From Shewanella hanedai (GTDB lineage: Bacteria; Pseudomonadota; Gammaproteobacteria; Enterobacterales; Shewanellaceae): a stretch of DNA of 64,000 nucleotides. The notes under the pieces are model-generated. The model was not told the origin of the DNA. It ran no database searches and was given only the letters and a program-made list of their open reading frames with translations. The stretch covers positions 62,001 to 126,000 of the forward strand of contig NZ_VKGK01000011.1 in assembly GCF_007197645.1 (NCBI RefSeq), given 5' to 3'. The stretch's first letter is position 1, and every line of letters starts with the position of its first letter. Shown here in pieces: positions 18,983-27,561 of this stretch. The translations under genes were made by a program, and so were the position numbers.

Positions 18983-19022
18983 GTTACCAGAACCTATAAC
19001 CTTGAGTTATAGTCATGGTAAC
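18983..19022. promoter_or_regulatory. Nested dyad operator upstream of dgcN
   Basis: An outer perfect inverted repeat, GTTACCA (18983-18989) / TGGTAAC (19016-19022), encloses a second one, CTATAAC-N5-GTTATAG (18994-19012). The inner sequence ATAACCTTGAGTTAT (18996-19010) matches the palindrome at 16250-16264 except for two bases near the centre and keeps T-N11-A. It begins one base after the dgcR stop and ends about 80 bases before the dgcN start, where a LysR activator site would lie. Confidence 0.7.
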
Positions 19023-19102
19023 TCTTTCAAATTTATCCAGATAATAGATCCGCTAAGCTGTAATTAATCACAATTACACTTAATAACAAGGGTCATCATC
19101 TC

Positions 19103-20182
19103 ATGATAAAAGCTCCCTACCTCCTCTTTATCGGCGATGCCACAGACAAACTCTCGATCAAAATGGCACAAGGCGCTGTCGACTGGAGTCCAGATCAATG
19201 CTTAGGCGAACTCAGCGTTGCTGGTTGTACCGTCACAACTGGTTTACCGCAAATCTCAATCGCTCAAGCCGCAAGAATGGGAGCTAAATCATTTGTACTC
19301 GGATTTGCTAATAGCGGCGGCGTACTTGATGCCAAATGGCACGATGTGATTAAGCAGGCGCTAGAACAGGGCTTAGATATTGTCAGCGGATTACATGAGA
19401 AACTGACTGACATTGATTCTTTATCTCAACTTGCTAGTAACTTAGGCAGACAACTCATTGATATCCGCCATCCCCAACAATCATTTAAAACAGGGACTGG
19501 CGAAAAACGCAGTGGAAAACGCTTACTGACAGTCGGCACTGATTGCTCAGTAGGAAAGATGTACACCTCATTGGCTTTGGAAAAAGAGATGCAAGCCCAG
19601 CAACTTGATGCAGACTTTAGAGCAACGGGTCAGTGCGGGATCCTGATTAAAGGTATGGGAGTGGCTATCGACTGTGTCGTGTCTGATTTTATCTCTGGTG
19701 CAACGGAGTCATTATCCCCCGATAACACGAGTGAGCATTGGGATATAATTGAGGGACAAGGCTCGCTATCGCATCCTGCCTTTGCCGGTGTCAGCTTAGG
19801 CTTACTCCATGGATCGCAGCCCGATGCCATCGTGGTATGTCACGCCCTTAACCGTAGCCATATGCGCGGATTGCCCAATAGTCAGTTCCCCTCCATTGCT
19901 GACACCATCAACTTAAACCTACAGGCTGCAAAGCTCACTAATCCCAATGTCTATGTCGCTGGTATCGCAATAAACACCTCAAGTGTCACTATCGATAAAG
20001 GGCAGGAAATCTGTCGTGCTATCAGCCAAGAGTTCAACTTGGCTTGCACCGATCCTCTACGTGACGGTGTGGCAAGTATCGTGAATCACTTGCACCGAGC
20101 CCCAACTAAAGCCATAACGGCTAATACTGATTCGGCCATAGCTAATCGTTCAGAACTAGCAGCAATGGTGAAAAGAGCATGA
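19103..20182 (+). CDS. dgcN: D-glutamate N-acetyltransferase DgcN (DUF1611 family)
   Basis: 359 residues. An N-terminal domain (about 1-130) precedes a P-loop domain whose Walker A is GTDCSVGK (145-152), with motifs FRATGQCGILIKGMGVAID (about 173-191) and EGQGSLSHPAFAGV (about 218-231) that mark DUF1611. The family was long unassigned (annotated DUF1611, domain of unknown function). Work on marine Proteobacteria showed the founding member transfers acetyl from acetyl-CoA to D-glutamate, giving N-acetyl-D-Glu. Its ATG is in a favourable context (AAGGGT upstream). The stop overlaps the dgcA start by four bases (ATGA), the usual dgcN-dgcA coupling. The enzyme lacks a secretion signal and acts in the cytoplasm. 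The function is taken from family and gene pairing, not from residues unique to the acetyltransferase. Confidence 0.85.
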   Translation: MIKAPYLLFIGDATDKLSIKMAQGAVDWSPDQCLGELSVAGCTVTTGLPQISIAQAARMGAKSFVLGFANSGGVLDAKWHDVIKQALEQGLDIVSGLHEKLTDIDSLSQLASNLGRQLIDIRHPQQSFKTGTGEKRSGKRLLTVGTDCSVGKMYTSLALEKEMQAQQLDADFRATGQCGILIKGMGVAIDCVVSDFISGATESLSPDNTSEHWDIIEGQGSLSHPAFAGVSLGLLHGSQPDAIVVCHALNRSHMRGLPNSQFPSIADTINLNLQAAKLTNPNVYVAGIAINTSSVTIDKGQEICRAISQEFNLACTDPLRDGVASIVNHLHRAPTKAITANTDSAIANRSELAAMVKRA

Positions 20183-21252
20183 TCAGCTCAACTAAACTGC
20201 TCCACATTCACGGTGACGATTTTGAGCTACTCGCCATTCAACAATCAATTCCTCTTAAACAGGTCTTTAGAATTGCTCGCGGTGCTAAAACATCTGCACA
20301 GGTGATTGTGGTAATGATAAAATACCAAGGACTTGTCGGATGGGGCGAGTCTGTCCCCTATCAGCGATATGGAGAAACCATCGAAAGCACTATATCCGCC
20401 ATCAAAGCGGTCAGTACTCATGCTAAACGGTTTACCGAGTTTGCCGACACTATAAAAGCCCATAGCCAAGGTGCTGCGCAAAACGCACTGGATTGTGCCT
20501 ACTTAGATCTCCAAGCGAAATTAACCGGTAAAGCAATAGAGGTTCGCTTTAACCTGTCAAAAACACAAACTGTGATCACGGCGCAGACCTTGAGCATAGA
20601 CACTCCTGAAGCGATGGCTGAAGCAGCAAAACCGTTCGCAGAAGCACCGTTAATCAAGGTAAAACTCGATAACATCGACATTATTGAAAAGATGACCGCT
20701 ATCCATACTATGGCTCCTCATAGCCAGTTTATTGTGGATGCGAATGAGGCATGGTCTATCGAAGATTTACGACAATGTGCAGATGAACTTGCTGCGCTAA
20801 ACGTGGTACTGATTGAGCAACCCTTACCCACAGGGAAAGATGAAGCACTCGCAAGCTTACATATCGATATTGCGCTGTGCGCCGATGAATCTTGTCACAC
20901 CGCCAAGGATCTTCCTTCGCTGTTAGGCAAGTATGATGTTGTTAATATCAAACTTGATAAAACCGGTGGGTTAACCGAGGCGGTAACACTCGCAGCACAA
21001 GCCAAAGTCATGGGTTTTGACATCATGATCGGCTGCATGGTGGGCAGTTCATTGGCCATGGCACCGGCATTTTTACTGAGCCCTTTTGCTAAATATATTG
21101 ACCTTGATGGCCCTTTGTTAGTCAAGGAGGACAGGCTGGTGAGCTTCGATATTGATAATGGCCTCATGCAGCCCTTTAGTAAACAGCTTTGGGGAGGAGT
21201 GAGCCATGAGTGCAACATTGAAGCAAATCAACTGTTTGCACTTTATTCATAA
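20179..21252 (+). CDS. dgcA: N-acetyl-D-glutamate racemase DgcA / dipeptide-epimerase-like enolase-superfamily enzyme
   Basis: 357-residue mandelate racemase/muconate-lactonizing-subgroup enzyme. The full catalytic set is visible: KVK (Lys160, Lys162), metal ligands Asp187 (VDANEAW), Glu213 (LIEQPL) and Asp236 (CADES), and the opposing Lys258 (NIKLDKTGG). A Lys on each side of the barrel is the arrangement for 1,1-proton-transfer epimerisation, as in L-Ala-D/L-Glu epimerase. Coupled to dgcN by ATGA overlap, it is best read as DgcA, turning N-acetyl-D-Glu into N-acetyl-L-Glu, which a deacetylase elsewhere then converts to L-Glu. A dipeptide (Ala-D-Glu) epimerase is the alternative and would also fit murein-peptide use. 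Confidence 0.86.
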   Translation: MISSTKLLHIHGDDFELLAIQQSIPLKQVFRIARGAKTSAQVIVVMIKYQGLVGWGESVPYQRYGETIESTISAIKAVSTHAKRFTEFADTIKAHSQGAAQNALDCAYLDLQAKLTGKAIEVRFNLSKTQTVITAQTLSIDTPEAMAEAAKPFAEAPLIKVKLDNIDIIEKMTAIHTMAPHSQFIVDANEAWSIEDLRQCADELAALNVVLIEQPLPTGKDEALASLHIDIALCADESCHTAKDLPSLLGKYDVVNIKLDKTGGLTEAVTLAAQAKVMGFDIMIGCMVGSSLAMAPAFLLSPFAKYIDLDGPLLVKEDRLVSFDIDNGLMQPFSKQLWGGVSHECNIEANQLFALYS

Positions 21253-21270
21253 ATAACTTCCTTTCAAACT

Positions 21271-21310
21271 AAAACGGCTAGACGATCTTATGCTCACCTA
21301 GCCGTTTTTT
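21271..21310. terminator. Bidirectional intrinsic terminator between dgcA and the capA-like gene
   Basis: AAAACGGCTAG (21271-21281) pairs perfectly with CTAGCCGTTTT (21298-21308). T-runs follow on both strands, so it can end transcription of the convergent dgcA (+) and capA-like (-) genes. Confidence 0.88.
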
Positions 21311-21334
21311 ATTCCATTTATCAAGATATAGAAA

Positions 21335-23452
21335 CTAGTTAAATTGCACCACCACAGGCTCCGATGGCGCTTTATTGAAACCAATCACACTCGCTTGCGT
21401 CTCGCCAAAATGAAAACCATTAGGCTCAGTATTACGACTATAAGCGCTTTGCCACTCGATTAAAGAGAAGTCATCAAATGCAATGATTGAGTCCTGTGCC
21501 TGATGACCTTGAGCTTTAGGTATTATCTCAACTAACACTCGATAGCTTTTATAACCAATCCTTGGAGAGTTAAAGTCAGCAGTGATAGTCTGCCAATCTC
21601 CCTTACCCGATACGTTAATGGATTGAATTAACTGTTTTTCACTGTTTTCAAAGGCATCAAAGAGCTTTTGACGTGTTTTACGCCCTTGCCAGTAAAAATT
21701 TAGCGTCACTGGTTTAACCGTATTAACCCGTGTTTGCACTGTCATCGGTGAACTGGCGTTATAAACACGCCTAAAGTGCTTCATGCCTAACCAGGCGCGA
21801 TTATCTACAGTTAATTCAAGGCTAGTATTACTGCTTAGCTCATTCTTCTTTTGACTCTCGCCTAAATTTAATCGATGGCTTTTGGCATCAATCAGCCAAG
21901 TGCGATCCCTAGTATCAAAATCAGCATAGTGTTCAAAGTCGCTGCCATTGATAAGATTAACCCCAATTCGATACTGCAGTTGTTCATCCTTCATCACAAC
22001 GCCTGTGAGTCTGTCGCCCCAATGGGAGGAGGCAAGACTAAAGAGTTCATCTTTACCACTAGGCTTAACTGTCTTGCTGTATTTCGATTTGAGGGTCTTT
22101 TTATTATCAGACTCGATAACACCATGACCTCCAGATGCGCTGACATAAGTGTTTCGCTTTGCTGAAAGCTCAGATAAACGCTTCATCACATAATGTCGCT
22201 GTAAACCGACAGCTGGAGTGGGTTTGTAACCCTTTAGATAGATTGGAACCATCTCAGCGCGGTGAAACTGACCCTCATCAAGCCATACGTACAAGATAAA
22301 ACTGAGTTGCGTCGAGTTAAAATTTTGATCGAATATGAAGTTTCCCATGGAGTAGGCAATCAAACGGTTTTGGTACAATTCCAGCCCTTGGGCAACATGA
22401 GGATGATGGGCGATAGCCAGAGATGCACCCGCATCAATCGCAGATTTAAGCCTTTGTTCTGTCACCCCTGTAGGCTCGTTTTTATACTCTAAACTGCCAT
22501 GGTATTGCACCACAGTATGGCGACTGGCTTTTGTTTCCCGCATCACGGTAGAAACGATGTTCTCTAAACTGCCGTACGCGGCGCCGCCATGATCAGCTGT
22601 CGCTGCTTGACCTACTTTCGCACCGCCTTCCCACCCGACATACCCCAGCATAGAAAATGGCTGACCATTGATTGTCTCTCTGTGAGCTTTTAATGCATCA
22701 TTAGATGTTTTACCCGCTCCTGAATAGCCGAGTTGGCTCTGTAAAAGGTGTTTCAGTGTGGAGTCTAGTCCAGACTCTAGATAGTCATAGGTGTGATTGT
22801 TGCCTAAAGTCACGTAGTCAATTCCAGCCCAAGTGAGTGCTGATAACAACGCGGGCTGACTAAAGAACACCACAGACTTTTTAGCCTTCTTCTTAGGTGT
22901 CTCGTTAGCTATTTGAGTCTCAAGATTAACAGCAGCAAGATCTGCCAAACTCATATATGGCTTCATCTGCGCCACGACTTGTCGACTGTCATCTAACAGG
23001 CTTTCATCATGAAGTAGCTCAGCATCATCAAAGTAAGGCTTAAAAAAACGTCTACCCATCATGACATCACCGCCAAATGCCAACATGACTCGGCCCGCCT
23101 TTTTTTCTGTCAATATGATAGCCGGAATACTGTCGCTGTTTTGCTGCAACTCACTCAGACTGAATGAGTGGACAGAAGAATAAAATCCTTGGGCATCAAA
23201 TGTTAGCTGAACTAACGACTCAGACAGCTTGATGGTAAAGCGCCCATCAGCATCTGTGGTTACACTTCGAGAGCTTGATTTGGTTAACCCTATGACCAGA
23301 ACCTCAACAACCGCACCTTTGATCGGGCGTGAGGCATCATCGAGCACTTGGCCTTGCACAGTGGTGTCACTGCGTACCGGCAGACTAAATAGCGCAATGA
23401 AGAGCGAAAAAATAAGCCAGGTGATCTTAATATGTGTAGAGGTAATCGACAT
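21335..23452 (-). CDS. CapA-type (poly-gamma-glutamate-associated) exported protein with carboxypeptidase-regulatory-like domain
   Basis: 705 residues from the ATG at 23452. The frame is open to 23488, but the later Met opens a clean signal peptide (hydrophobic run to PVRSD); neither start has a strong ribosome site. Domains: a transthyretin-like carboxypeptidase-regulatory fold (GQVLDDASRPIKGAVVEV and following, about 32-100), a CapA/PgsA metallophosphatase-like domain (GGDVMMGRRF, NLETQI, LGNNHTYDY, QYHGSLEY, HHPHVAQGLE, MGNFIFDQ; about 125-390), and an unassigned C-terminal beta-rich region. CapA proteins act in poly-gamma-glutamate production or handling at the cell surface. Here the gene converges on dgcA and has a copy of the island's palindrome upstream, which points to a role in processing a glutamyl polymer as food. 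That role is inference. Confidence 0.75.
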   Translation of the reverse strand: MSITSTHIKITWLIFSLFIALFSLPVRSDTTVQGQVLDDASRPIKGAVVEVLVIGLTKSSSRSVTTDADGRFTIKLSESLVQLTFDAQGFYSSVHSFSLSELQQNSDSIPAIILTEKKAGRVMLAFGGDVMMGRRFFKPYFDDAELLHDESLLDDSRQVVAQMKPYMSLADLAAVNLETQIANETPKKKAKKSVVFFSQPALLSALTWAGIDYVTLGNNHTYDYLESGLDSTLKHLLQSQLGYSGAGKTSNDALKAHRETINGQPFSMLGYVGWEGGAKVGQAATADHGGAAYGSLENIVSTVMRETKASRHTVVQYHGSLEYKNEPTGVTEQRLKSAIDAGASLAIAHHPHVAQGLELYQNRLIAYSMGNFIFDQNFNSTQLSFILYVWLDEGQFHRAEMVPIYLKGYKPTPAVGLQRHYVMKRLSELSAKRNTYVSASGGHGVIESDNKKTLKSKYSKTVKPSGKDELFSLASSHWGDRLTGVVMKDEQLQYRIGVNLINGSDFEHYADFDTRDRTWLIDAKSHRLNLGESQKKNELSSNTSLELTVDNRAWLGMKHFRRVYNASSPMTVQTRVNTVKPVTLNFYWQGRKTRQKLFDAFENSEKQLIQSINVSGKGDWQTITADFNSPRIGYKSYRVLVEIIPKAQGHQAQDSIIAFDDFSLIEWQSAYSRNTEPNGFHFGETQASVIGFNKAPSEPVVVQFN

Positions 23453-23549
23453 ATGGATTGATAATGCTATTGTTGTTATTGTTAACATTTACAATAAAAG
23501 AATTAACACGTTATCGCCAGCAATCAAGATGCCATTTGATACTCAATGC

Positions 23550-23564
23550 ATACCCTAAGGTTAT
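23550..23564. promoter_or_regulatory. Third copy of the T-N11-A palindrome, upstream of the capA-like gene
   Basis: ATACCCTAAGGTTAT differs from the 16250-16264 site by one arm base and the centre base. It is about 98 bases upstream of the capA-like start, in the 258-base gap to the divergent patatin gene, and could serve either gene. Confidence 0.6.
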
Positions 23565-23710
23565 GAATCACTCTCTTCGACTTGCTGAAAAATAATCCTG
23601 TACCGCTATTTTAGTGTCCACAATTCAACAGCTTCGAATAATTGTCTTGATTTGGAATTAGATATTAGCTTTACTAACTGTAAATAAAGAATAATTTTCT
23701 TGGAGTGAAG

Positions 23711-24838
23711 GTGCCAGATAAAACAGCATTAGTTCTTGGCGGTGGTGGTGCACGTGCGGCTTATCAAATAGGCGTGCTAAAGGCGATAGTTCAGTTCTAT
23801 CCTAGAAATCATGGCATCCCTTTTAAGATCATTTGCGGTACGTCTGCAGGTGCAATTAATGGTACATCCATTGCCACACATGCATCTTGTTTTCATTTAG
23901 GCGTCAGAAAGCTCGAATGGGTTTGGCGTAATTTTCGTACCGAAAAAGTGTACAGCGCATCCATGTCTGGCGTGTTAAAGCACTTAAGCAAAATGCTGCT
24001 CATGAGCGTACAAGATGACAAGGTTAATACCAATGCTGGCAGCTTATTTAACAGTGAGCCACTGCGTGGCTTACTCAATGAGTTAATCAATTTTTCTCGC
24101 ATTGACAGAAATATTGGCAGCGGTGCGTTAAGCGCATTGAGTATCGATACCTCCTGTTATAACTCCGCTCGTTCCGTCACGTTTTTTCAAGGCAGTCATA
24201 ATATATCCGAGTGGCAAAGAGATAGGCGCAGTGGCCAGCGTACTCAGTTAAATACCGATCACTTGCTTGCCAGCTCTGCCATTCCGTTGGTTTTCCCCTC
24301 GGTAAAGCTGAATCAAGAATATTACGGCGATGGCTCTGTCCATCAACTTGCTCCCCTAAGCAGCCCTATACACTTAGGGGCGAAAAAGCTCTTTGTCATC
24401 AACCTCGAGAGTCCTCATAAACAACTTTCTCAAGAGTTAGATCATCACCCAAAAACTGCCACCATAGCTGGCCATCTACTGGATACCATCTTTTCAGATA
24501 CATTAAACAGTGACTTGGAACGACTAGAGCGGATCAACAATACCCTCTCTTTGATCCCCAATGAAGACAGTAAGAAGCTCCCTTTAAGCAATATTCAGAC
24601 GTTAGTGATTAAACCCAGTGAAGACTTAAGTAAACTCGCTTCTCGTTACTATAATGAGATGCCCTTTGCGGTAAGATCAATGCTAAGGCCCATAGGCATT
24701 AATCAACAGACAGATTCGAGTATCGTCTCTTATCTGCTTTTCGAGCGTTCCTATTGCAGTGCCTTGATTGATTTAGGTTATCAAGATGCCATGTGCCAAA
24801 TCGATGAGATTCGAGATTTTTTTGAAATAGAGAAATGA
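23711..24838 (+). CDS. Patatin-like phospholipase
   Basis: 375 residues from the GTG at 23711, chosen because GGAG lies five bases before it; a GTG six bases earlier would overlap that site. Patatin features: oxyanion-hole GGGGARAAY (10-18), nucleophile elbow GTSAG (Ser45), and the DG dyad with Asp207 (YGDGSV). The patatin fold covers about 5-225. The remaining C-terminal 150 residues have the DUF3336-free, RssA-like layout and no signal peptide, so the enzyme is probably cytoplasmic or membrane-peripheral and hydrolyses acyl esters of phospholipids. It ends two bases from the convergent SGNH esterase gene. No link to the D-Glu island is evident apart from sharing its intergenic region. Confidence 0.85.
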   Translation: MPDKTALVLGGGGARAAYQIGVLKAIVQFYPRNHGIPFKIICGTSAGAINGTSIATHASCFHLGVRKLEWVWRNFRTEKVYSASMSGVLKHLSKMLLMSVQDDKVNTNAGSLFNSEPLRGLLNELINFSRIDRNIGSGALSALSIDTSCYNSARSVTFFQGSHNISEWQRDRRSGQRTQLNTDHLLASSAIPLVFPSVKLNQEYYGDGSVHQLAPLSSPIHLGAKKLFVINLESPHKQLSQELDHHPKTATIAGHLLDTIFSDTLNSDLERLERINNTLSLIPNEDSKKLPLSNIQTLVIKPSEDLSKLASRYYNEMPFAVRSMLRPIGINQQTDSSIVSYLLFERSYCSALIDLGYQDAMCQIDEIRDFFEIEK

Positions 24839-24840
24839 TG

Positions 24841-25563
24841 CTAGTCTAATTGCTTCATGATCATGCTTGCAGCAGCCACTCCCCAGACTTTATACAAAGG
24901 CTCACTTGGGTGAAAGCCGTCTTTCGCCATACCGGCTTTCTGTAAGTCATCGTCTTGATGAAGAGCGCCACTTAAATTGATAAGACCGCACGCTTTATTA
25001 AGGCCTACAAACTCCTCTAAACTGCGATTGAAGGCTTGTGCTCTTTGACCTAAAAACCAGCGTAATGGATGGGGTAATAAGGGGAAATTCTCCATCGGAG
25101 GCACTGAAGTAAACCAGATTCTTTTGGTGTGAAATTGGCTTTGAAGTTGTTGAGTCAATAGCTGTAGTTGCTCCTGCCATTGTTGCGATCTCAAAGGACT
25201 AAGGACATCATTCACACCGATTGAAAGCAACACCACATCAAACTGCTTGCCCTCTATTTTCGTTAGCTTTTCGATAAGATCTGTTGTGGTGTTTCCAGAT
25301 TGAGCCACGAGAGACCAAGTGACACAGTATTGCTTAGCCAATTCTTGAGTAATGTACCCAACCAACGCCTGATCTTGGTGATCAACACCAACACCCGCTG
25401 CGGCAGAATCACCCGCCACCAGAAGACTTAGTGCAGCTCCTTCGCCTAGCGTGCCACATCGCTCACCATTAGCCTCTGGTAAAACGAGGCTTATCCGGCG
25501 GACATACAACCCCTGCAAAGCGAGCAGAGGCGCAAGACAAACCAACACCATATAACGAAACAT
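24841..25563 (-). CDS. SGNH-family (GDSL-like) lipase/esterase
   Basis: 240 residues from the ATG at 25563, with AAGGA five bases upstream (a TTG three bases earlier is possible). SGNH blocks: GDSAAAG with the nucleophile Ser near residue 53, the block III Asn motif in LLSIGVNDV, and the catalytic Asp-His pair in KDGFHPSE near the C-terminus. An N-terminal hydrophobic segment (about 4-24) indicates export or membrane anchoring. It is 41 bases downstream of the DUF885 gene in the same direction and may be co-transcribed. The substrate is unknown; related proteins cleave acyl esters or thioesters. Confidence 0.82.
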   Translation of the reverse strand: MFRYMVLVCLAPLLALQGLYVRRISLVLPEANGERCGTLGEGAALSLLVAGDSAAAGVGVDHQDQALVGYITQELAKQYCVTWSLVAQSGNTTTDLIEKLTKIEGKQFDVVLLSIGVNDVLSPLRSQQWQEQLQLLTQQLQSQFHTKRIWFTSVPPMENFPLLPHPLRWFLGQRAQAFNRSLEEFVGLNKACGLINLSGALHQDDDLQKAGMAKDGFHPSEPLYKVWGVAAASMIMKQLD

Positions 25564-25604
25564 CAAGTTCCTTAGTTTGTAAATATACAGTCAAAAAACG
25601 AGCC

Positions 25605-27434
25605 TTAACTAGGCTGCGCTGTCTGGGCGATATACTTATCAACTAAACGTTCAAGAATATCTAAAGGCACGGGGCCATTCTTTAAGACCACATCATGGAA
25701 ATCCCGCAGATTAAACTTATCTCCTAGGGCTGATTGTGCTTTATCTCGCAGGGCTAAAATCTTCATCATCCCGACTTTGTAAGAGGTCGCTTGACCTGGC
25801 ATCACGATATAACGCTCAATTTCGGAGATCACATCACTTTGAGCCATGCCCGTATTGAGTTTCATATAATCAATGGCTTGCTCACGGGTCCAACGCTTTG
25901 CGTGGATCCCAGTATCGACCACTAAACGTACCCCTCTGAATAGCTCCGCCTGCAATCTGCCAATGTTATCAAAGGGATCATCTTGAAAACCTAGCTCCCA
26001 AGCGACACGTTCAGAATACAGTGCCCACCCTTCGCTATAGGCGGTAAATGGAGCCATTTTACGAATAAAAGGCATCCCCTCTAGCTCCATAGCAACAGCA
26101 ACCTGAAAATGGTGACCAGGGATCGCTTCATGGTAAGCCAAGGTCCGCATACCATATTTAGGTGTCGCTTTTATGTCGTACAAATTAGCAAAGAAGCGAC
26201 CCGGACGACTGCCATCAATTGCAGGTTGCTGATAATAAGCGCCTGGTGCGGTCTTTTCTTTAAACTCAGGTATCCGAACAACTTCCATTCCGGCTTTTGG
26301 ACGGATTCTAAACGCATCATCCAGACCCGCATTGATCTCATCAAGAATTGTTTGATAATCAATTAGAATCTGAGCTCGACCAGCATCACTGTCTTCATAA
26401 TAAAACTGCGGATCTGCGGCCAAGGTTTCAATTGCTGCAGAGAAGCCATTTGCAATATCAAATCCTTCGCTCTCTAAGATGGTTAATATCTCACCTTGAA
26501 TACGCGCTACTTCTGCTAAACCCATGTTGTGGATTTCATCAGCGGTGTAGTCAGTTGTGGTGAAAAAGTTCAGTGCGAGTTGATAAGCTTCATCTCCATT
26601 AGGAAGACGCCATAAGCCATCGTCATTACCAGATTTATCAGCCAAAGCAGCAAAATAGTCGATAAACAAACCATAAGCTGGATAGACATACTCACGAATA
26701 TTGTCCTCAGCTAAACCTAATAACTCAGCTTGCTTCTTAATTGGAATGTCTTGAGCATCGGCCAATTTTGTTTTCAAAGAAGTGTAGAGAATATTGTCAC
26801 GAATTGGTGTCTCAACAAACTCAGTCATCTCAGTTAACACGCGATCGATAACGAATCGAGGGGGAATGATCCCGTTGTGTTCTCTGATCCTGAGGCCAAG
26901 CAGATTCTGTTCGAATTTAAGTTTTACTTTCTCTAATCTAGAGAGGTAATTTTCGGCATCTTCAACGGTTTCAACCCGATGTTGGGCTTCCATAAAACTA
27001 GGATAGCCATTTTGGACTCCGAACAACTGATTAACGGGGTAATTATGATAACGGTAGGTTTCGGCTCTGGCAGAAAAATCGAGAAGATACAATGCGATCT
27101 CTTTCGATAATTGCTGATTTTCATCTAAATCAGCGTCTTCATAGCTCAATAAAGTTTCATGTATGACCTCAAGCTCGTCAAACAACTCATCAGCCTTTTC
27201 TGGTCTGTCATCATCAAGATCGGCATTGTGGCCTTTGATACCAACCGACTCAAGGAAACCTAAGGAAGTTAAGGTTTCAGGACTATCAAAAGCAATTTTG
27301 ATTAACGTTCGATCTAAAAAAGCACGAAAGAAAAATGGCTTCTTGGCGTACCACTCATGTGTCGCGAGTGCCGCACCTGAAACAAAGAGGATTAATAAGG
27401 CTAATCCAGTGTATTTTAATATTTTTTTAAACAT
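25605..27434 (-). CDS. DUF885 family protein, putative zinc metallopeptidase
   Basis: 609 residues with one N-terminal membrane segment or signal anchor (about 7-25). The diagnostic motif is YHEAIPGHHFQ near residue 438, a HExxxGH-like putative zinc site; further on are YSEGWALYSER and a C-terminal region (YMKLNTGMAQSDVISEIERYIVMPGQATSYKVGMMKI) typical of DUF885. Members are predicted exported peptidases related to M32-like fold proteins; activity is rarely shown. It is upstream of the SGNH esterase gene. Its position a few kilobases from the peptide-scavenging island may be chance. Confidence 0.83.
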   Translation of the reverse strand: MFKKILKYTGLALLILFVSGAALATHEWYAKKPFFFRAFLDRTLIKIAFDSPETLTSLGFLESVGIKGHNADLDDDRPEKADELFDELEVIHETLLSYEDADLDENQQLSKEIALYLLDFSARAETYRYHNYPVNQLFGVQNGYPSFMEAQHRVETVEDAENYLSRLEKVKLKFEQNLLGLRIREHNGIIPPRFVIDRVLTEMTEFVETPIRDNILYTSLKTKLADAQDIPIKKQAELLGLAEDNIREYVYPAYGLFIDYFAALADKSGNDDGLWRLPNGDEAYQLALNFFTTTDYTADEIHNMGLAEVARIQGEILTILESEGFDIANGFSAAIETLAADPQFYYEDSDAGRAQILIDYQTILDEINAGLDDAFRIRPKAGMEVVRIPEFKEKTAPGAYYQQPAIDGSRPGRFFANLYDIKATPKYGMRTLAYHEAIPGHHFQVAVAMELEGMPFIRKMAPFTAYSEGWALYSERVAWELGFQDDPFDNIGRLQAELFRGVRLVVDTGIHAKRWTREQAIDYMKLNTGMAQSDVISEIERYIVMPGQATSYKVGMMKILALRDKAQSALGDKFNLRDFHDVVLKNGPVPLDILERLVDKYIAQTAQPS

Positions 27435-27561
27435 GACAATCCCTGTTGCTGTCTATTATCGCAACTAGGCTAACACCATACTCAAAAATTTAACAGACTG
27501 ACAACCATTGGTTAAAGTAACAAAGTATTGATGCCATCAATTTTGAACTCGCTAAGGCCAC

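Noticed and set aside
23705..23710. GTG at 23705 as the patatin start
   Set aside because: It overlaps the GGAG that serves the GTG at 23711 with proper spacing.
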